Notes: generated from the letters alone by a model not told the origin. 64,000 bases of DNA from Psychromonas aquimarina ATCC BAA-1526 (GCF_000428725.1 NZ_AUAM01000012.1:82453-146452), one strand, 5' to 3'; shown: positions 27,408 through 37,985, counted from the stretch's first letter. Numbers and translations: made by a program.

Positions 27408-28337
27408 CTAAATAATCATACCGCGCACATCATTTTCAATATCACATAAGTCATCATCACCGCCAAACTCCTGCAGCATATAATTAATAAAAGTACGTGC
27501 GGCCAGAGAAAGATGTTTACGCGAAGCATACACCAGCCAGCAGTGATTTATTGACGGCTCAATATCGTTGAATATACGCACGAATAAGCCCCTTTCAATA
27601 TAAAAATTAGCTACCTTTTCGGGAATAAAAATAATACCGCGGTTCTGCAGGCAGGCCTCAATAATTAACGGCACACTGTTCATAATCAGGTTGCCGGAAA
27701 CTTCAACGGTTTTATCCTTACCAAAAGGCAGCTGGCTGTAAATCTGCCCGCTGGGGAAACGGTAACGGATCACATTCAGTTTCTGCAGGTCCTCAGCAGT
27801 CAGCGGCACACCGTTCGATTCGATATACTGCGGCGTACTGTAAAACCCGAAGGTTGCCCTGCCGAACGGACGAGCAACCAGACTTGAATCCTCTAATGTT
27901 TCACCGATACGCATGGCGACATCAATATGATTTTCCACCAGATTTTTATCTTCTGAGCTGTTAAGTATTTCTACACTGACTTTGGGGTACATATCCATAA
28001 ACTGAAAAATTACTCGTCCGATATCGAGCTGATCCGGCAGCGGCAGCAGCTGAATACGCAGGTGTCCGGAAATTTCATAAACAGGCGCACAGATCTCCTG
28101 GATGCTGGCTTCAAGCTCATTAAGCATGGTTTTGGTTTTATCATAAAACTTAATACCGGCATCGGTCAGCTGCATCGCACGGTTTTGACGATGAAAAAGC
28201 AGAATGTTAAGCTCTTCTTCCAGTGTTTTAATACGCCGGCTGATATTCGATTTAGGCAGCTCAAAGATCTCCGACGCTCGGACCAGACTGCCTGCATCAA
28301 CGACCTGATGAAATAACTTGATATCTTCTGTTTTCAT
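27408..28337 (-). CDS. LysR-family regulator, paralogue of the gene at 30842
   Basis: A 309-residue LTTR starting MKTEDIKLFHQVVDAGSL. It is highly similar to the LTTR at 30842-31771 over its whole length (for example MNSVPLIIEACLQNRGIIF in both), so they are duplicates. The N-terminal helix-turn-helix is residues 1-60. It lies 55 bases downstream of pldA on the same strand and may be the last gene of tolC-pldA-lysR. Likely controls the adjacent efflux/envelope genes. Confidence 0.92.
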   Translation of the reverse strand: MKTEDIKLFHQVVDAGSLVRASEIFELPKSNISRRIKTLEEELNILLFHRQNRAMQLTDAGIKFYDKTKTMLNELEASIQEICAPVYEISGHLRIQLLPLPDQLDIGRVIFQFMDMYPKVSVEILNSSEDKNLVENHIDVAMRIGETLEDSSLVARPFGRATFGFYSTPQYIESNGVPLTAEDLQKLNVIRYRFPSGQIYSQLPFGKDKTVEVSGNLIMNSVPLIIEACLQNRGIIFIPEKVANFYIERGLFVRIFNDIEPSINHCWLVYASRKHLSLAARTFINYMLQEFGGDDDLCDIENDVRGMII

Positions 28338-28392
28338 AGTGTTGTCTTGTGTTTATTAATACTTTAAAGCGCAGATTACCAGCTAAGCACAG

Positions 28393-29292
28393 CTACAGCC
28401 AGTCAGTCAATGAAATACCCAGACCGATAGTATTAGTATATTGATTATACTCAATCAGACTGTTTCCGTATCCGGAGAACAGCTGTACATAACCATGCAG
28501 TTTTTTATGGATCGGGAAATTCCAGGAAAGCTGCATTGAGCCTCTGCTGAAGCCGCTTTCAAGATTATTTCGGCTGACCAGACTAAAGGTATTATTTTCT
28601 ACCTTATAAACCGCATTTATCTGTCCATGACCGTAATAATCTAACAGGTCCGGATTATCATCTGACTCATAATCTTCTTTAAGGCGGTGCCAGGAAGTTA
28701 ATGCAATAACCAGATCTTCCTTCTCCAGTATAAAATTACCTTCAATTCTATTCCAGCTGCGTGAGACAGGCTCTCTTTGTCCGTTGGACTGATGAACAAA
28801 ACCGGCGGAGGCAAGTTTAAGTTTCCAGTCAGCACCGAGCTCTTTATCGAAATGCCACAGAGCAAAAACTTCCGGTTCATAATTGGTTTCTCTAAAGGGC
28901 GATGACTGATCTGAATTATAAGCCTGCCAGTAGGACACCTGGGTATAAGCAAAAAAAACAGCAAGGGGCAGATCCGCAGGTTCAATTAAAACCGGCATTT
29001 TAAAGCTGATTTGAAACTTCATTTCCAGCTGCTGATAATCATTGCGGTCACTGTTTTGTGCATTTTCATAGGAGCTGTACTGCTGGATTTTATCATTAAA
29101 GACAAAGGGCAGAATATAAGTGGGTTTATGCGGAATAAGTGCAAAACGAGAATGACTGACTTCAATTTCCTCTTCCAGGCGCTGATCAATTAATGAATCA
29201 GAAGCAAAGCATGCTGAAACAGCAAAAACAGCAGCAGCACCTGCTAGCGCAATAACAATAAATGTATAAATAAATGTGTCGATAAAACGCAT
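28393..29292 (-). CDS. pldA: Outer-membrane phospholipase A1
   Basis: Hydrolyses phospholipids that reach the outer leaflet of the outer membrane. The 299-residue protein has a signal region (residues 1-31, ending at FA) and a beta-barrel with the catalytic His/Ser in FVHQSNGQ and the Asn in SRSWNRIEG, matching PldA His-Ser-Asn. A typical C-terminal barrel closes with an aromatic-rich end (SLTDWL). The start is the ATG at 29292 with AGGG upstream, not the longer frame to 29364. It is 78 bases downstream of tolC, a pairing I do not know from enteric bacteria. It dimerises and needs calcium in E. coli. Confidence 0.93.
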   Translation of the reverse strand: MRFIDTFIYTFIVIALAGAAAVFAVSACFASDSLIDQRLEEEIEVSHSRFALIPHKPTYILPFVFNDKIQQYSSYENAQNSDRNDYQQLEMKFQISFKMPVLIEPADLPLAVFFAYTQVSYWQAYNSDQSSPFRETNYEPEVFALWHFDKELGADWKLKLASAGFVHQSNGQREPVSRSWNRIEGNFILEKEDLVIALTSWHRLKEDYESDDNPDLLDYYGHGQINAVYKVENNTFSLVSRNNLESGFSRGSMQLSWNFPIHKKLHGYVQLFSGYGNSLIEYNQYTNTIGLGISLTDWL

Positions 29293-29370
29293 ATTCACAA
29301 CCCTGTGATAATCAATAAATGCAGCCTGGTCCGCCTGAGTAATTACCCGGGCAGATCCTGACAAGCGCTG

Positions 29371-30702
29371 TTACTGCATATTAGAAGCTGATCTCTTGTC
29401 AGTTAAAGCGGCAGAAACCAGAGTGATATCCTGTTCGGACAGGGTACCTGCGACAAACTTAAGCTGAAGCATATTAATAATATAATCATAACGTGCATTC
29501 GCTAACTGGTTTTCAGATGCATATAAACTGCGCGTTGCATCAAGCACATCAACAATGGTTCGCGTGCCCACTTCAAAGCCGGCTTCCGTTGCTTCAAGCG
29601 CACTTTTTGATGAGACAACTGTCTGTTCATAAGCATGAATTGAGCTTAAAGAGGCAGTAACATTATTATAGCCGCTGCTGATCTGCGCTTCGGTACTGCG
29701 GAAAGTCTGCACTAAGTCTTCAGCGGCAATAATATAATTGTACTGCGCCTGTTTTACCTGTGAAGTAATACTGCCGCCGGAATAAATCGGCACATTCAAG
29801 TTTATACCCACCGTACCTGTGCTGAGATCCGTATCCCGTGCAGGCGCATTATCATAACTGCTGTTGTTATATCCCATTCCGGCAGTAAAATCTAATGTCG
29901 GCAGATGGCCCGTTTCAGCGCGATCTATATTCATTTTCGCCAGTTCTTTGGCAATACGTTTAGCATGCAGACTTAAATTATGCTCCAGTGCTTTATTACG
30001 CCACAACTGCACATCCGCTTGTAATTTCTGCGGTGAAAAAGTATTTATATCAAGGTGAGCAACAGCCCCGACATCCTGCCCGGTTAATTCACGCAGTGCG
30101 TAATAGGTATTAGCCAGGGTATTTTCAGCATTGATCTGATCAGCAAGGGTTCGGTCATATTCCGCTTGTGCCTCGTGAACATCGGTAATAGCGATTAATC
30201 CTACTTCAAAACGCTGTTTAGTCTGCTGCAGCTGACGCTCAACCGCACGTATATTGGCTTTAATGGATCTTACCGCTTCGTCGGCACGCAGAACATCAAA
30301 ATATGCATTGGAAGTGCGCAGCAGCAGCTCCTGTGCGGCATAACCGTAAAGCGCCGCATACTGTGTAACCTGCTTCTCGGCAATATCCAGCTGCTGCCAG
30401 TAGCTACCGTTATAAAGCGATTGTGATAAAGACAGATCTGCACCGTAATTTGAGTTCGATAATGTATTGTCACTCACGCTGCTGTAACCTGCATTGAGTC
30501 CGAAACCAACCTGGGGTAACAGTGCGGCATTAGCTTCGCTGACTTTTTCCAGGTAGAGATCATACTGTGCTTTGCTTTTTAATATAATCGGATCTTTAAG
30601 TTTAGCGGTTTGATAGACTTCTAATAAATCATCACCGTGAGCGGAATAACTAAGGCCGCTTAAAGTAATAGCGGCTGCACAAGAGATACGTTTGATGGTC
30701 AT
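29371..30702 (-). CDS. tolC: TolC-family outer-membrane channel protein
   Basis: Outer-membrane exit duct for tripartite efflux pumps and type I secretion. A 443-residue protein with a signal peptide (ends near SAHG) and the two-fold repeated helical structure: ALLPQVGFGLNAGYSS and the LPTLDFTAGMGYNN segments are the paired strand regions, with long helices between. The family is called confidently; whether it is the general TolC or a dedicated partner is open, but the divergent RND adaptor and pump genes suggest the latter. AGGAAC precedes the ATG. Probably cotranscribed with pldA. Confidence 0.93.
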   Translation of the reverse strand: MTIKRISCAAAITLSGLSYSAHGDDLLEVYQTAKLKDPIILKSKAQYDLYLEKVSEANAALLPQVGFGLNAGYSSVSDNTLSNSNYGADLSLSQSLYNGSYWQQLDIAEKQVTQYAALYGYAAQELLLRTSNAYFDVLRADEAVRSIKANIRAVERQLQQTKQRFEVGLIAITDVHEAQAEYDRTLADQINAENTLANTYYALRELTGQDVGAVAHLDINTFSPQKLQADVQLWRNKALEHNLSLHAKRIAKELAKMNIDRAETGHLPTLDFTAGMGYNNSSYDNAPARDTDLSTGTVGINLNVPIYSGGSITSQVKQAQYNYIIAAEDLVQTFRSTEAQISSGYNNVTASLSSIHAYEQTVVSSKSALEATEAGFEVGTRTIVDVLDATRSLYASENQLANARYDYIINMLQLKFVAGTLSEQDITLVSAALTDKRSASNMQ

Positions 30703-30841
30703 AGGGTGTTCCTGTTAAATAAAAAATGAAGTAACTGACGACTAAGGTAAATGCCCCTGCCGGCAGATTAACTTCGCTGATTAATAAAAAATAAAATCCG
30801 TTTCCTGCCCTTAATCACAGGCACTAACGAGCATTTGTGTA

Positions 30842-31771
30842 TTATATTATTGTGCTTCTGCAGTCATCAGTTTCGCACCTCCCCATAGTGCTGCTTTGTA
30901 CTTCCGATAGTATGTATTCAACAAAAGTCCGCGCTGCCGGAGAAAGATGCTTTCTGTAGGGATAAACTAACCAGCCGTAATTGAGCGACGGTTCAATATG
31001 ACTGAACAAACGCACTAGTTTTCCCTGTTCAACATATTTCTCAGCCGTTTTCTCGGGAATAAAAATAATACCGCGGCTCTGCAGACAGGCTTCCAGTATT
31101 AACGGCACACTGTTCATAATCAGATTGCCGGAAACCTCAACGAACTGCTCTTTACCAAAAGGCAGACTGCTGTAAATCTGACCATTTGGAAAACGGTAGC
31201 GAATGATATTGTGCCTGTGCAGCTCTTCTGCCGTCTGCGCCAACCCATGCTCTTTGATATACTGCGGCGTGCAGTAAAAACCAAAGGAAGTACTGCCGAA
31301 TGGACGGGCAACCAGGCTGGAGTCCTGAAGTTTTTCGCCGACACGCAAAGCCACGTCGATATTATTCTCGAGCAGATTTGTGTCTTCTGCGCTGTTAAAT
31401 ATTTCAATGCTTACCTTAGGGTAACGATCCATAAAACGGAAAATGATGCGGCTGATATTAAGTATCATCGGCAGGGGCAGCAGCTGAATACGTAAATGCC
31501 CGGAAACTTCAGAACTCGGCACGCAGATCTCCTGAAGACCCGTTTCAAGTTCCGCTAATATCGTTTTCGAGCTGTTGTAAAACAACAGTCCGGCATGACT
31601 TACCTGCATGGCACGATTATGACGATCAAACAGCTGAAAGTTAAGCTCCTGCTCCAGTGCTTTAATACGTCTGCTGACGTTTGATTTAGCCAGAGAATAT
31701 ACTTCACAGGTTCGATTCAAACTACCGCAGTCAACTATCTGGTGAAATAACTTAATATCTTCTGTTTTCAT
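30842..31771 (-). CDS. LysR-family regulator of the efflux cluster
   Basis: A 309-residue LTTR starting MKTEDIKLFHQIVDCGSL, duplicated relative to the gene at 27408. The upstream extension to 31843 is rejected because the paralogue begins at the same MKTEDIKLFH motif. It is divergent from the RND adaptor gene (170-base gap) and upstream of tolC on the same strand, the classical place for a local LTTR. A 12-base direct repeat in the gap is the likely operator. Confidence 0.92.
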   Translation of the reverse strand: MKTEDIKLFHQIVDCGSLNRTCEVYSLAKSNVSRRIKALEQELNFQLFDRHNRAMQVSHAGLLFYNSSKTILAELETGLQEICVPSSEVSGHLRIQLLPLPMILNISRIIFRFMDRYPKVSIEIFNSAEDTNLLENNIDVALRVGEKLQDSSLVARPFGSTSFGFYCTPQYIKEHGLAQTAEELHRHNIIRYRFPNGQIYSSLPFGKEQFVEVSGNLIMNSVPLILEACLQSRGIIFIPEKTAEKYVEQGKLVRLFSHIEPSLNYGWLVYPYRKHLSPAARTFVEYILSEVQSSTMGRCETDDCRSTII

Positions 31772-31836
31772 AATGCTCTGTTTACATCGGTTCATTTCTG
31801 TTGCGAAGACTTTAACATGCTTATTAATAGAATAGT

Positions 31837-31870
31837 GTTCCATTTAGTGAAACCTTTCGTTCCATTTAGT
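31837..31870. promoter_or_regulatory. Direct-repeat operator candidate in the lysR / RND divergent promoter
   Basis: GTTCCATTTAGT occurs at 31837-31848 and again at 31859-31870, exactly 22 bases apart (two helical turns). The location between an LTTR gene and the efflux operon suggests its binding site. Inferred from position and phasing. Confidence 0.5.
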
Positions 31871-31940
31871 TTGGTTTTTAGAAATGTATTATCAGGTTAT
31901 AGTTCAGCCAGGATAAGGGACAACAATAAGGAATGACCTA

Positions 31941-33068
31941 ATGACCTCAACCAATCTCCGCCTGCTGGCTATGCTGTCAGGCACTATTTTCATGGGCTCG
32001 CTGCTGAGCGGCTGCGACAGTGCTGAAAGCGCGGCAGTACAGGCCCCCGTCGTCCGACCGGTAAAATTAATAACTATAGGTGATGATGCTTTTCAGAAGA
32101 GTCGAATTTTTCCAGCCGAGCTGGCCGCCAGCCAGCAGGCGGATCTGGCATTCCGCATTAACGGTGAACTGGTAAAACTAGATTTAATTGAAGGCCAGCA
32201 GGTCAAGAAAGGCCAGTTATTAGCACAGCTTGACGACCGCGATGCAAAAAACAACCTGTTAAATGCAGAAGCAAACTACGATTTAGCCGAACTTGATTTC
32301 CAGCGTAAAGAGCAGCTGTTAAAGCAGAAACTCATTTCTAAAGCGGAATTTGACACAGCCAGAGCGACTTTAAAATCAACCAAATCGGCATTAAATGCAG
32401 CCCAGGATCAGCTCAAATATACCCGCTTAACCGCCCCTTTCTCGGGCGTTGTTGCCAAAGTTGAGTCGGATAATTATCAGATGATTCAAGCAGCGCAGGT
32501 GGTATTAGCACTGCAGGGCGACCAGCTGCTGGATGTCACTATTCAAGTACCGGAGTCGCTGATTATCAGCTTAGATAATAATAATTTAGACAAGCAGTAT
32601 CAGCCGCAGGTACGTTTTGTTTCTCAAGGTCAAAACAACAACACTTATCCAGTGAGTTACAAAGAGCGCTCCAGCAAAGTCAGCCCGGGTACACAAACCT
32701 ATGCCGTAACCTTTAGTTTGCCGCCGCCGCAGGATTTAAATGTTATTCCGGGAATGAGTGCAGAACTGCTGCTTGATATGTCTGCGGTTTACCGTAGCCG
32801 GCTAAGTGCAGAGGGCCTCGACTCTATTGCAGTTTTACCGCAGTCTGCGATTGTTAAAAGCGATATCGACGGAAAAACTAATGTGTGGCGTTTTAATGCC
32901 GCCGATAACCGGGTTGAGGCGGTAAATGTAACTCTAGGGCAAGTACGCACCAACGGCATTGAGGTGCTGTCCGGATTAAACAAGGGTGATCAGATTGTCG
33001 CTGTCGGCGCTTTCGCAGTTAAAGCCGGTATGGAAGTTAAACCGCTTCGCTGGGAAAGAGGAGTGTAG
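31941..33068 (+). CDS. RND efflux periplasmic adaptor (membrane fusion) lipoprotein
   Basis: A 375-residue HlyD/AcrA-type adaptor that links the RND pump to the outer-membrane channel. The leader ends in a lipobox, LLSGC, so it should be anchored by lipid. Landmarks: the lipoyl halves around VKLITIGD and RLTAPFSGVVAKVESD, a coiled-coil hairpin (LLNAEANYDLAELDF), then beta-barrel and membrane-proximal domains (GIEVLSGLNKGDQIVAVG). It is three bases upstream of the pump gene, so cotranscribed and probably coupled. Confidence 0.94.
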   Translation: MTSTNLRLLAMLSGTIFMGSLLSGCDSAESAAVQAPVVRPVKLITIGDDAFQKSRIFPAELAASQQADLAFRINGELVKLDLIEGQQVKKGQLLAQLDDRDAKNNLLNAEANYDLAELDFQRKEQLLKQKLISKAEFDTARATLKSTKSALNAAQDQLKYTRLTAPFSGVVAKVESDNYQMIQAAQVVLALQGDQLLDVTIQVPESLIISLDNNNLDKQYQPQVRFVSQGQNNNTYPVSYKERSSKVSPGTQTYAVTFSLPPPQDLNVIPGMSAELLLDMSAVYRSRLSAEGLDSIAVLPQSAIVKSDIDGKTNVWRFNAADNRVEAVNVTLGQVRTNGIEVLSGLNKGDQIVAVGAFAVKAGMEVKPLRWERGV

Positions 33069-33071
33069 TTA

Positions 33072-36000
33072 ATGAATATCGCACATTACAGTATTAATCA
33101 TAAAGTTATCAGCTGGATGTTTGTCCTGCTGATGCTGGTTGGCGGTGGTATTTCATTTACCGGCCTTGGCCAGTTAGAGTTTCCTGAATTTACCATCAAG
33201 AATGCCCTGGTCATTACCCCTTATCCGGGAGCATCGCCAGAGCAGGTTGAAGAAGAAGTTACGCTGACACTCGAAGATGCAATTCAGCAGATGCCGCAGA
33301 TCAAACATATTACCTCAATTAACAGTGCCGGTTTATCGCAGATTGAAGTTGAGATGCAGGAGAAATACGACAAAAATGCGCTGCCGCAGATTTGGGATGA
33401 ACTGCGCCGCAAGGTTAATGATGCAGCTGCAGATCTGCCGCCGGGTGCAGTACAGCCGCAGGTCATTGATGATTTTTCCGATGTTTACGGCATATTGATG
33501 AATATCAGCGGTGAAGGATACAGCTACCGCGAACTTGAAAACTACGCCAATTTTTTACGCCGTGAACTGGTAATGATAAACGGAGTAAAAAAGGTCTCTG
33601 TTGCCGGAGCAACAGAAGAGCAGATAGTGGTTGAAATCAGCCAGCAGAAACTTGCCGCCCTGGGACTGGATCAGAATTATATCTACAACCAGATCAGCAG
33701 CCAGAATGTTGTCTCTAATGCGGGCAGCATACGTGTCGGGCAGGGAAGAGTTCGTATCAACCCGACAGGTGAATTCGCTAATGTTAATGATATGCGCCGT
33801 TTGTTAGTGAGCCCGCCGGGCAGCAAAGACCTAGTCTATCTGGGTGATATTGCCGATGTCTACAAAAGCGAAAGTGAAACACCCTCTGTGATTTACCACA
33901 ATATGGGTAATAATGCTCTGTCGCTGGGTGTATCATTCAGCTCTGGTGTAAATGTTGTTGATATTTCTCACGCAGTTACGGCAAAAATCGACGAACTGCA
34001 GGAAAAACTGCCGCTGGGAATGGATCTCAACACAGTATACGATCAAGGCGCAGTCGTAGATCAGTCGGTAAGCGGCTTTCTGATTAACCTTGCTGAATCG
34101 ATAGCTATCGTTATTATCGTTCTGCTGGTATTTATGGGAGTCCGTTCCGGCTTACTAATGGGTGTCGTACTGCTGCTGACCATTTTCGGTACTTTTATTG
34201 TTATGAAAGTGCTGAATATTCAACTGCAGCTTATCTCCCTGGGTGCACTGATTATTGCCCTGGGCATGCTGGTAGATAACGCCATTGTGGTAACCGAAGG
34301 TATACTGATCGGTCTAAAACGCGGTCAGACCCGTTATCAGGCTGCCGGGGATATTGTAAAACAGACCCAGTGGCCGTTATTAGGCGCGACCATTATTGCA
34401 ATTTTAGCTTTTGCTCCGATCGGTCTGTCAGAGAATGCCACCGGTGAATTCTGTTCATCACTGTTTCAAGTGCTGCTGATTTCACTGTTTCTCAGCTGGA
34501 TCACAGCAATCACCATCACGCCCTTCTTCTGCCATCTGTTATTTAAAGACGGTGAAATAAGTGAAGAACCGCAAGAGCTCTACAAAGGTGCCTTCTTCAG
34601 TGTTTACCGCGCTATTTTATCTTTAGCAATGCGTTTTCGACTTCTTAGTTTAGTTTTGGTGATCACCATGTTAGCGGCGGCAGTATTCGGTATGGGACAG
34701 GTAAAAAATGTCTTCTTCCCGCCTTCAACAACACCGATATTTTTTGTTGATGTCTGGATGCAGGAAGGCACGGATATCCGCGCTACAGAAGATTTTATAA
34801 AACGTATTGAGACAGACATAACAGCCCGCCAGCAGGAAACGGATGTTGGTCTGAAAAACATCACTTCGGTTATCGGTCAGGGCGCGCAGCGGTTTGTACT
34901 GCCCTACTCACCGGAAAAAGGCTATAACGCCTATGCACAGCTGATTATCGAAATGAATGATTTAGAGTCACTCAATAAAGGCGTACCTGAACTGACCAGC
35001 ATTCTGCGGGATAACTACCCGGAAGCACAGTTCCGCGTAAAATTAATGGATAACGGTCCGTCACCGGCGGCAAAAATTGAAGCGCGCTTTTACGGAGAAG
35101 ATCCCGTGGTGCTGCGCAGGCTTGCCAGTCAGGCAGAGCAGATTATGATTGCCGAACCGACCGCTGAAAATATACGTCACAGCTGGCGTAACCAGGTAAA
35201 TATCGTGCGTCCGCAGTTCAACAGTGCACAGGCTAAAAAAGTCGCGGTCAGCAAACAGGATCTTGACACTGCCATGCTGATTAATTTCAGTGGTAAACCG
35301 GTGGGCACCTACCGTGAACAGTCACATTTAATGCCGGTTGTTGCCCGCGCTCCGGAGCAGGAACGTCTTAATGCCGACAGTCTGTCAAAACTGCAGGTAT
35401 GGAGCAGTGAAAACAGCACTTTTGTACCGGTTACGCAGATCGTCTCCTCATTTGACAGTGAATGGGAAAACCCGATTATTATGCGTCGTGACCGCAAACG
35501 TGTATTAACAATAATGGCAGATCCGGTACTCGGCAGTGATGAAACTGCAGATTCAGTACTGCGTATACTGCGCCCTAAAATTGAAGCGATAACACTGCCT
35601 GCCGGTTATGAACTGGAATGGGGCGGCGAATATGAAACCTCCAGTGAAGCACAGGCCGGTATTGCCAGTTCAATACCTATGGGCTATCTGGCAATGTTCC
35701 TGATTACCGTAGTGGTATTCAACTCGGTAAGACAGCCGCTGGTGATCTGGTTTAACGTACCGCTGGCAGTCATAGGTATCGCATCCGGACTATTGATATT
35801 TGATGCACCGTTCAGCTTTATGGCCATACTGGGTATGCTTAGTTTAAGCGGTATGGTGATCAAAAACGGTATTGTACTGGTGGATCAGATCCGCGTCGAG
35901 CTGGCTGACGGCAAAGCCCCCTATGATGCTGTGTTTGAGTCATCAGTAAGCCGTGTTCGTCCGGTTTGCATGGCGGCCGTAACTACTATGCTGGGTATGA

Positions 36001-36179
36001 TTCCGCTGCTGTTCGATCCGTTTTTTAAATCAATGGCGGTCACTATTATCTTCGGCTTAGGTTTTGCCACCCTGCTGACACTGATTGTACTGCCGGTGAC
36101 TTATGTACTTATTTTCAGAATTCCGAATAAGGACATAATTGAAAACCAGGAGCCGCAAGCACAGCTCGCAGCAGTGTAA
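33072..36179 (+). CDS. RND-family efflux transporter permease
   Basis: A 1035-residue proton-driven pump of the AcrB/Mex superfamily with 12 transmembrane helices, two large periplasmic loops and internal symmetry. TM4 carries the proton-relay pattern in ALGMLVDNAIVV (Asp pair region), and LSGMVIKNGIVLVD is the matching TM10 segment. Sequence resembles the HAE1-like drug pumps of marine gammaproteobacteria rather than heavy-metal CusA types; substrate unknown. Start is three bases after the adaptor stop, with GAGG nearby. A hairpin terminator follows. Confidence 0.95.
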   Translation: MNIAHYSINHKVISWMFVLLMLVGGGISFTGLGQLEFPEFTIKNALVITPYPGASPEQVEEEVTLTLEDAIQQMPQIKHITSINSAGLSQIEVEMQEKYDKNALPQIWDELRRKVNDAAADLPPGAVQPQVIDDFSDVYGILMNISGEGYSYRELENYANFLRRELVMINGVKKVSVAGATEEQIVVEISQQKLAALGLDQNYIYNQISSQNVVSNAGSIRVGQGRVRINPTGEFANVNDMRRLLVSPPGSKDLVYLGDIADVYKSESETPSVIYHNMGNNALSLGVSFSSGVNVVDISHAVTAKIDELQEKLPLGMDLNTVYDQGAVVDQSVSGFLINLAESIAIVIIVLLVFMGVRSGLLMGVVLLLTIFGTFIVMKVLNIQLQLISLGALIIALGMLVDNAIVVTEGILIGLKRGQTRYQAAGDIVKQTQWPLLGATIIAILAFAPIGLSENATGEFCSSLFQVLLISLFLSWITAITITPFFCHLLFKDGEISEEPQELYKGAFFSVYRAILSLAMRFRLLSLVLVITMLAAAVFGMGQVKNVFFPPSTTPIFFVDVWMQEGTDIRATEDFIKRIETDITARQQETDVGLKNITSVIGQGAQRFVLPYSPEKGYNAYAQLIIEMNDLESLNKGVPELTSILRDNYPEAQFRVKLMDNGPSPAAKIEARFYGEDPVVLRRLASQAEQIMIAEPTAENIRHSWRNQVNIVRPQFNSAQAKKVAVSKQDLDTAMLINFSGKPVGTYREQSHLMPVVARAPEQERLNADSLSKLQVWSSENSTFVPVTQIVSSFDSEWENPIIMRRDRKRVLTIMADPVLGSDETADSVLRILRPKIEAITLPAGYELEWGGEYETSSEAQAGIASSIPMGYLAMFLITVVVFNSVRQPLVIWFNVPLAVIGIASGLLIFDAPFSFMAILGMLSLSGMVIKNGIVLVDQIRVELADGKAPYDAVFESSVSRVRPVCMAAVTTMLGMIPLLFDPFFKSMAVTIIFGLGFATLLTLIVLPVTYVLIFRIPNKDIIENQEPQAQLAAV

Positions 36180-36204
36180 GCTCCAGAGATAAAACTTAAC
36201 AGAT

Positions 36205-36239
36205 AAAGAGAGCCGGATGAAAATCCTGCTCTCTTTTTT
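36205..36239 (+). terminator. Terminator after RND operon
   Basis: AAAGAGAGC / GCTCTCTTT stem with a 14-base loop and T run. Confidence 0.85.
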
Positions 36240-36402
36240 ATCCCCGATAGAAAAATTATTCATAGCGGTTCCTTTACGTATAAATAGCCGACAAACTCAA
36301 TTCATAAATATTACATAGTTAACAATTCTCACTTACAAAACTACCTAAGTAACAAAATACGTATACTCTGAAATTAATGGAATAATATAGTAGGGATAGC
36401 TT

Positions 36403-37845
36403 ATGAAAGAAGTACAGTTTCGCAACATCGATAAATTATTTATTAAAATGTCTATTAATGACAAATTTATGGTTATTTTCGGTTTGTTTTTAATCGCTTT
36501 AACAACTCTATCAGTGGGACGTTACCAGAACTCTCTTGAACAGGTTGAACAGCAGTCAATGCAGGCCCTCGAGCAGCAGCTGTCAGGTATGGTGCAGGCA
36601 ATGGAATCATCCGGGAAGAGTGATAAATTAGCTTCCCTCGGACTGCAGGTTTCAAGAGCGGCAGCTGACTCTTCACGTCACAAAGATATGCTCACAGCAG
36701 TGGTTAAAACAAATTCACAGCAGTATGTGTCTTTATCTAAAAAAGCCCCCTCTCAGGAAAAAAAGGCCAAAGAACAGGCCTTTTACTCTTTTTTACTCTC
36801 TTTTCTGTGGATACTGCCCTTTGCATTAGCTCTGTACTGGACCGCTACTTTTATCGGCGGCGCATTATGGGTACTTTGGGATACAACAGAAAAGATTGCC
36901 AAAGGTGATCTTACTTCCCGTTTAGGCTTCCACCCGGGACGTGACGAATTCGGCACAATCGGCTGTGCACTCGACAAAGCGATGGATACCCTGACCGAGT
37001 TAGTTGTTACGGTAAAAGACAACGCGCAGACACTGCACAACACTTCATCTTCATTTGCCGATGAAACCCGTCAGAGTGAAGAGCAGGTACAACAGCAGTA
37101 TACTTCTTTAGATTCAGTCGCAACTGCAATGGAAGAGATGACCGCCTCTTCACTGGAAGTCACTGATATTTCTAAATTAGCATCGCAGCATGTAGAGCAG
37201 AATTCGGAATATATCAAACAGAGTGATGAACGGGTACAGCATGCTATCAGCGAGATCCAGCAGCTTTCCAGTTATATCGATCAAACTTCAGACTCAGTGT
37301 CTACCCTTAAAGATAATGCCACCAAAATCAACGATGTGATCACCACCATCAATGCTATTTCCGAACAGACTAATCTGCTTGCACTGAATGCGGCAATTGA
37401 AGCGGCGCGAGCAGGAGAACAGGGTCGAGGTTTTGCCGTGGTTGCTGATGAAGTAAGAACATTAGCCAGCCGTACTCAGGCGGCAACGGTTGAGATCCAG
37501 TCAATGATCGAAAACCTGCAGTCAGAAACCAACAACATTGCACAAATGACAGACAACACAGTAAAACAGGCGCAGGCAAGTCGTGAGATGATTGTTAATA
37601 TCGGCACCGATGTAAATTCAATCAGCGAATCATCTCAAGCAGTAATCGATATGAGTTTTCAAATTGCCACTTCCTCGGAAGAGCAGAGCTCAGTGGCTAA
37701 CAATATCTCTGCAGAGCTTAGTGATATCCGCCTGAAATCTAATACTATTAAAGATTTAGTTGCTCAGTCCTCCGAGGGTGTGGTTAAATTATCTGCAGCG
37801 TCTGAAAATCTGGGTGAAATTTTAGCGCGTTATCAGACAGCTTAA
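36403..37845 (+). CDS. Methyl-accepting chemotaxis protein with short periplasmic domain
   Basis: A 480-residue chemoreceptor. TM1 is about residues 23-42, a periplasmic region of about 80 mostly helical residues follows, TM2 is about 127-150, then HAMP and the signalling coiled coil with the tip [20 protein letters not shown]. The small sensing region has no Cache signature, so it may sense an envelope or energy signal or bind a partner. It ends with a good hairpin terminator; monocistronic. Confidence 0.94.
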   Translation: MKEVQFRNIDKLFIKMSINDKFMVIFGLFLIALTTLSVGRYQNSLEQVEQQSMQALEQQLSGMVQAMESSGKSDKLASLGLQVSRAAADSSRHKDMLTAVVKTNSQQYVSLSKKAPSQEKKAKEQAFYSFLLSFLWILPFALALYWTATFIGGALWVLWDTTEKIAKGDLTSRLGFHPGRDEFGTIGCALDKAMDTLTELVVTVKDNAQTLHNTSSSFADETRQSEEQVQQQYTSLDSVATAMEEMTASSLEVTDISKLASQHVEQNSEYIKQSDERVQHAISEIQQLSSYIDQTSDSVSTLKDNATKINDVITTINAISEQTNLLALNAAIEAARAGEQGRGFAVVADEVRTLASRTQAATVEIQSMIENLQSETNNIAQMTDNTVKQAQASREMIVNIGTDVNSISESSQAVIDMSFQIATSSEEQSSVANNISAELSDIRLKSNTIKDLVAQSSEGVVKLSAASENLGEILARYQTA

Positions 37846-37878
37846 CCATTGCTGTTCCCCTAAATAAAACTCTTAAAT

Positions 37879-37902
37879 CAGGCGCATAATGCGCCTGTTT
37901 TG
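37879..37902 (+). terminator. Terminator after chemoreceptor
   Basis: CAGGCGCA / TGCGCCTG with a 4-base or smaller loop, then TTTT. Confidence 0.85.
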
Positions 37903-37985
37903 ACTTATAGGATATGAAAATTTAACAACATTTGCCCCGGAAAGACACTACCCTTTATTTAGACGGATATATAAGGGGAGCTGTT

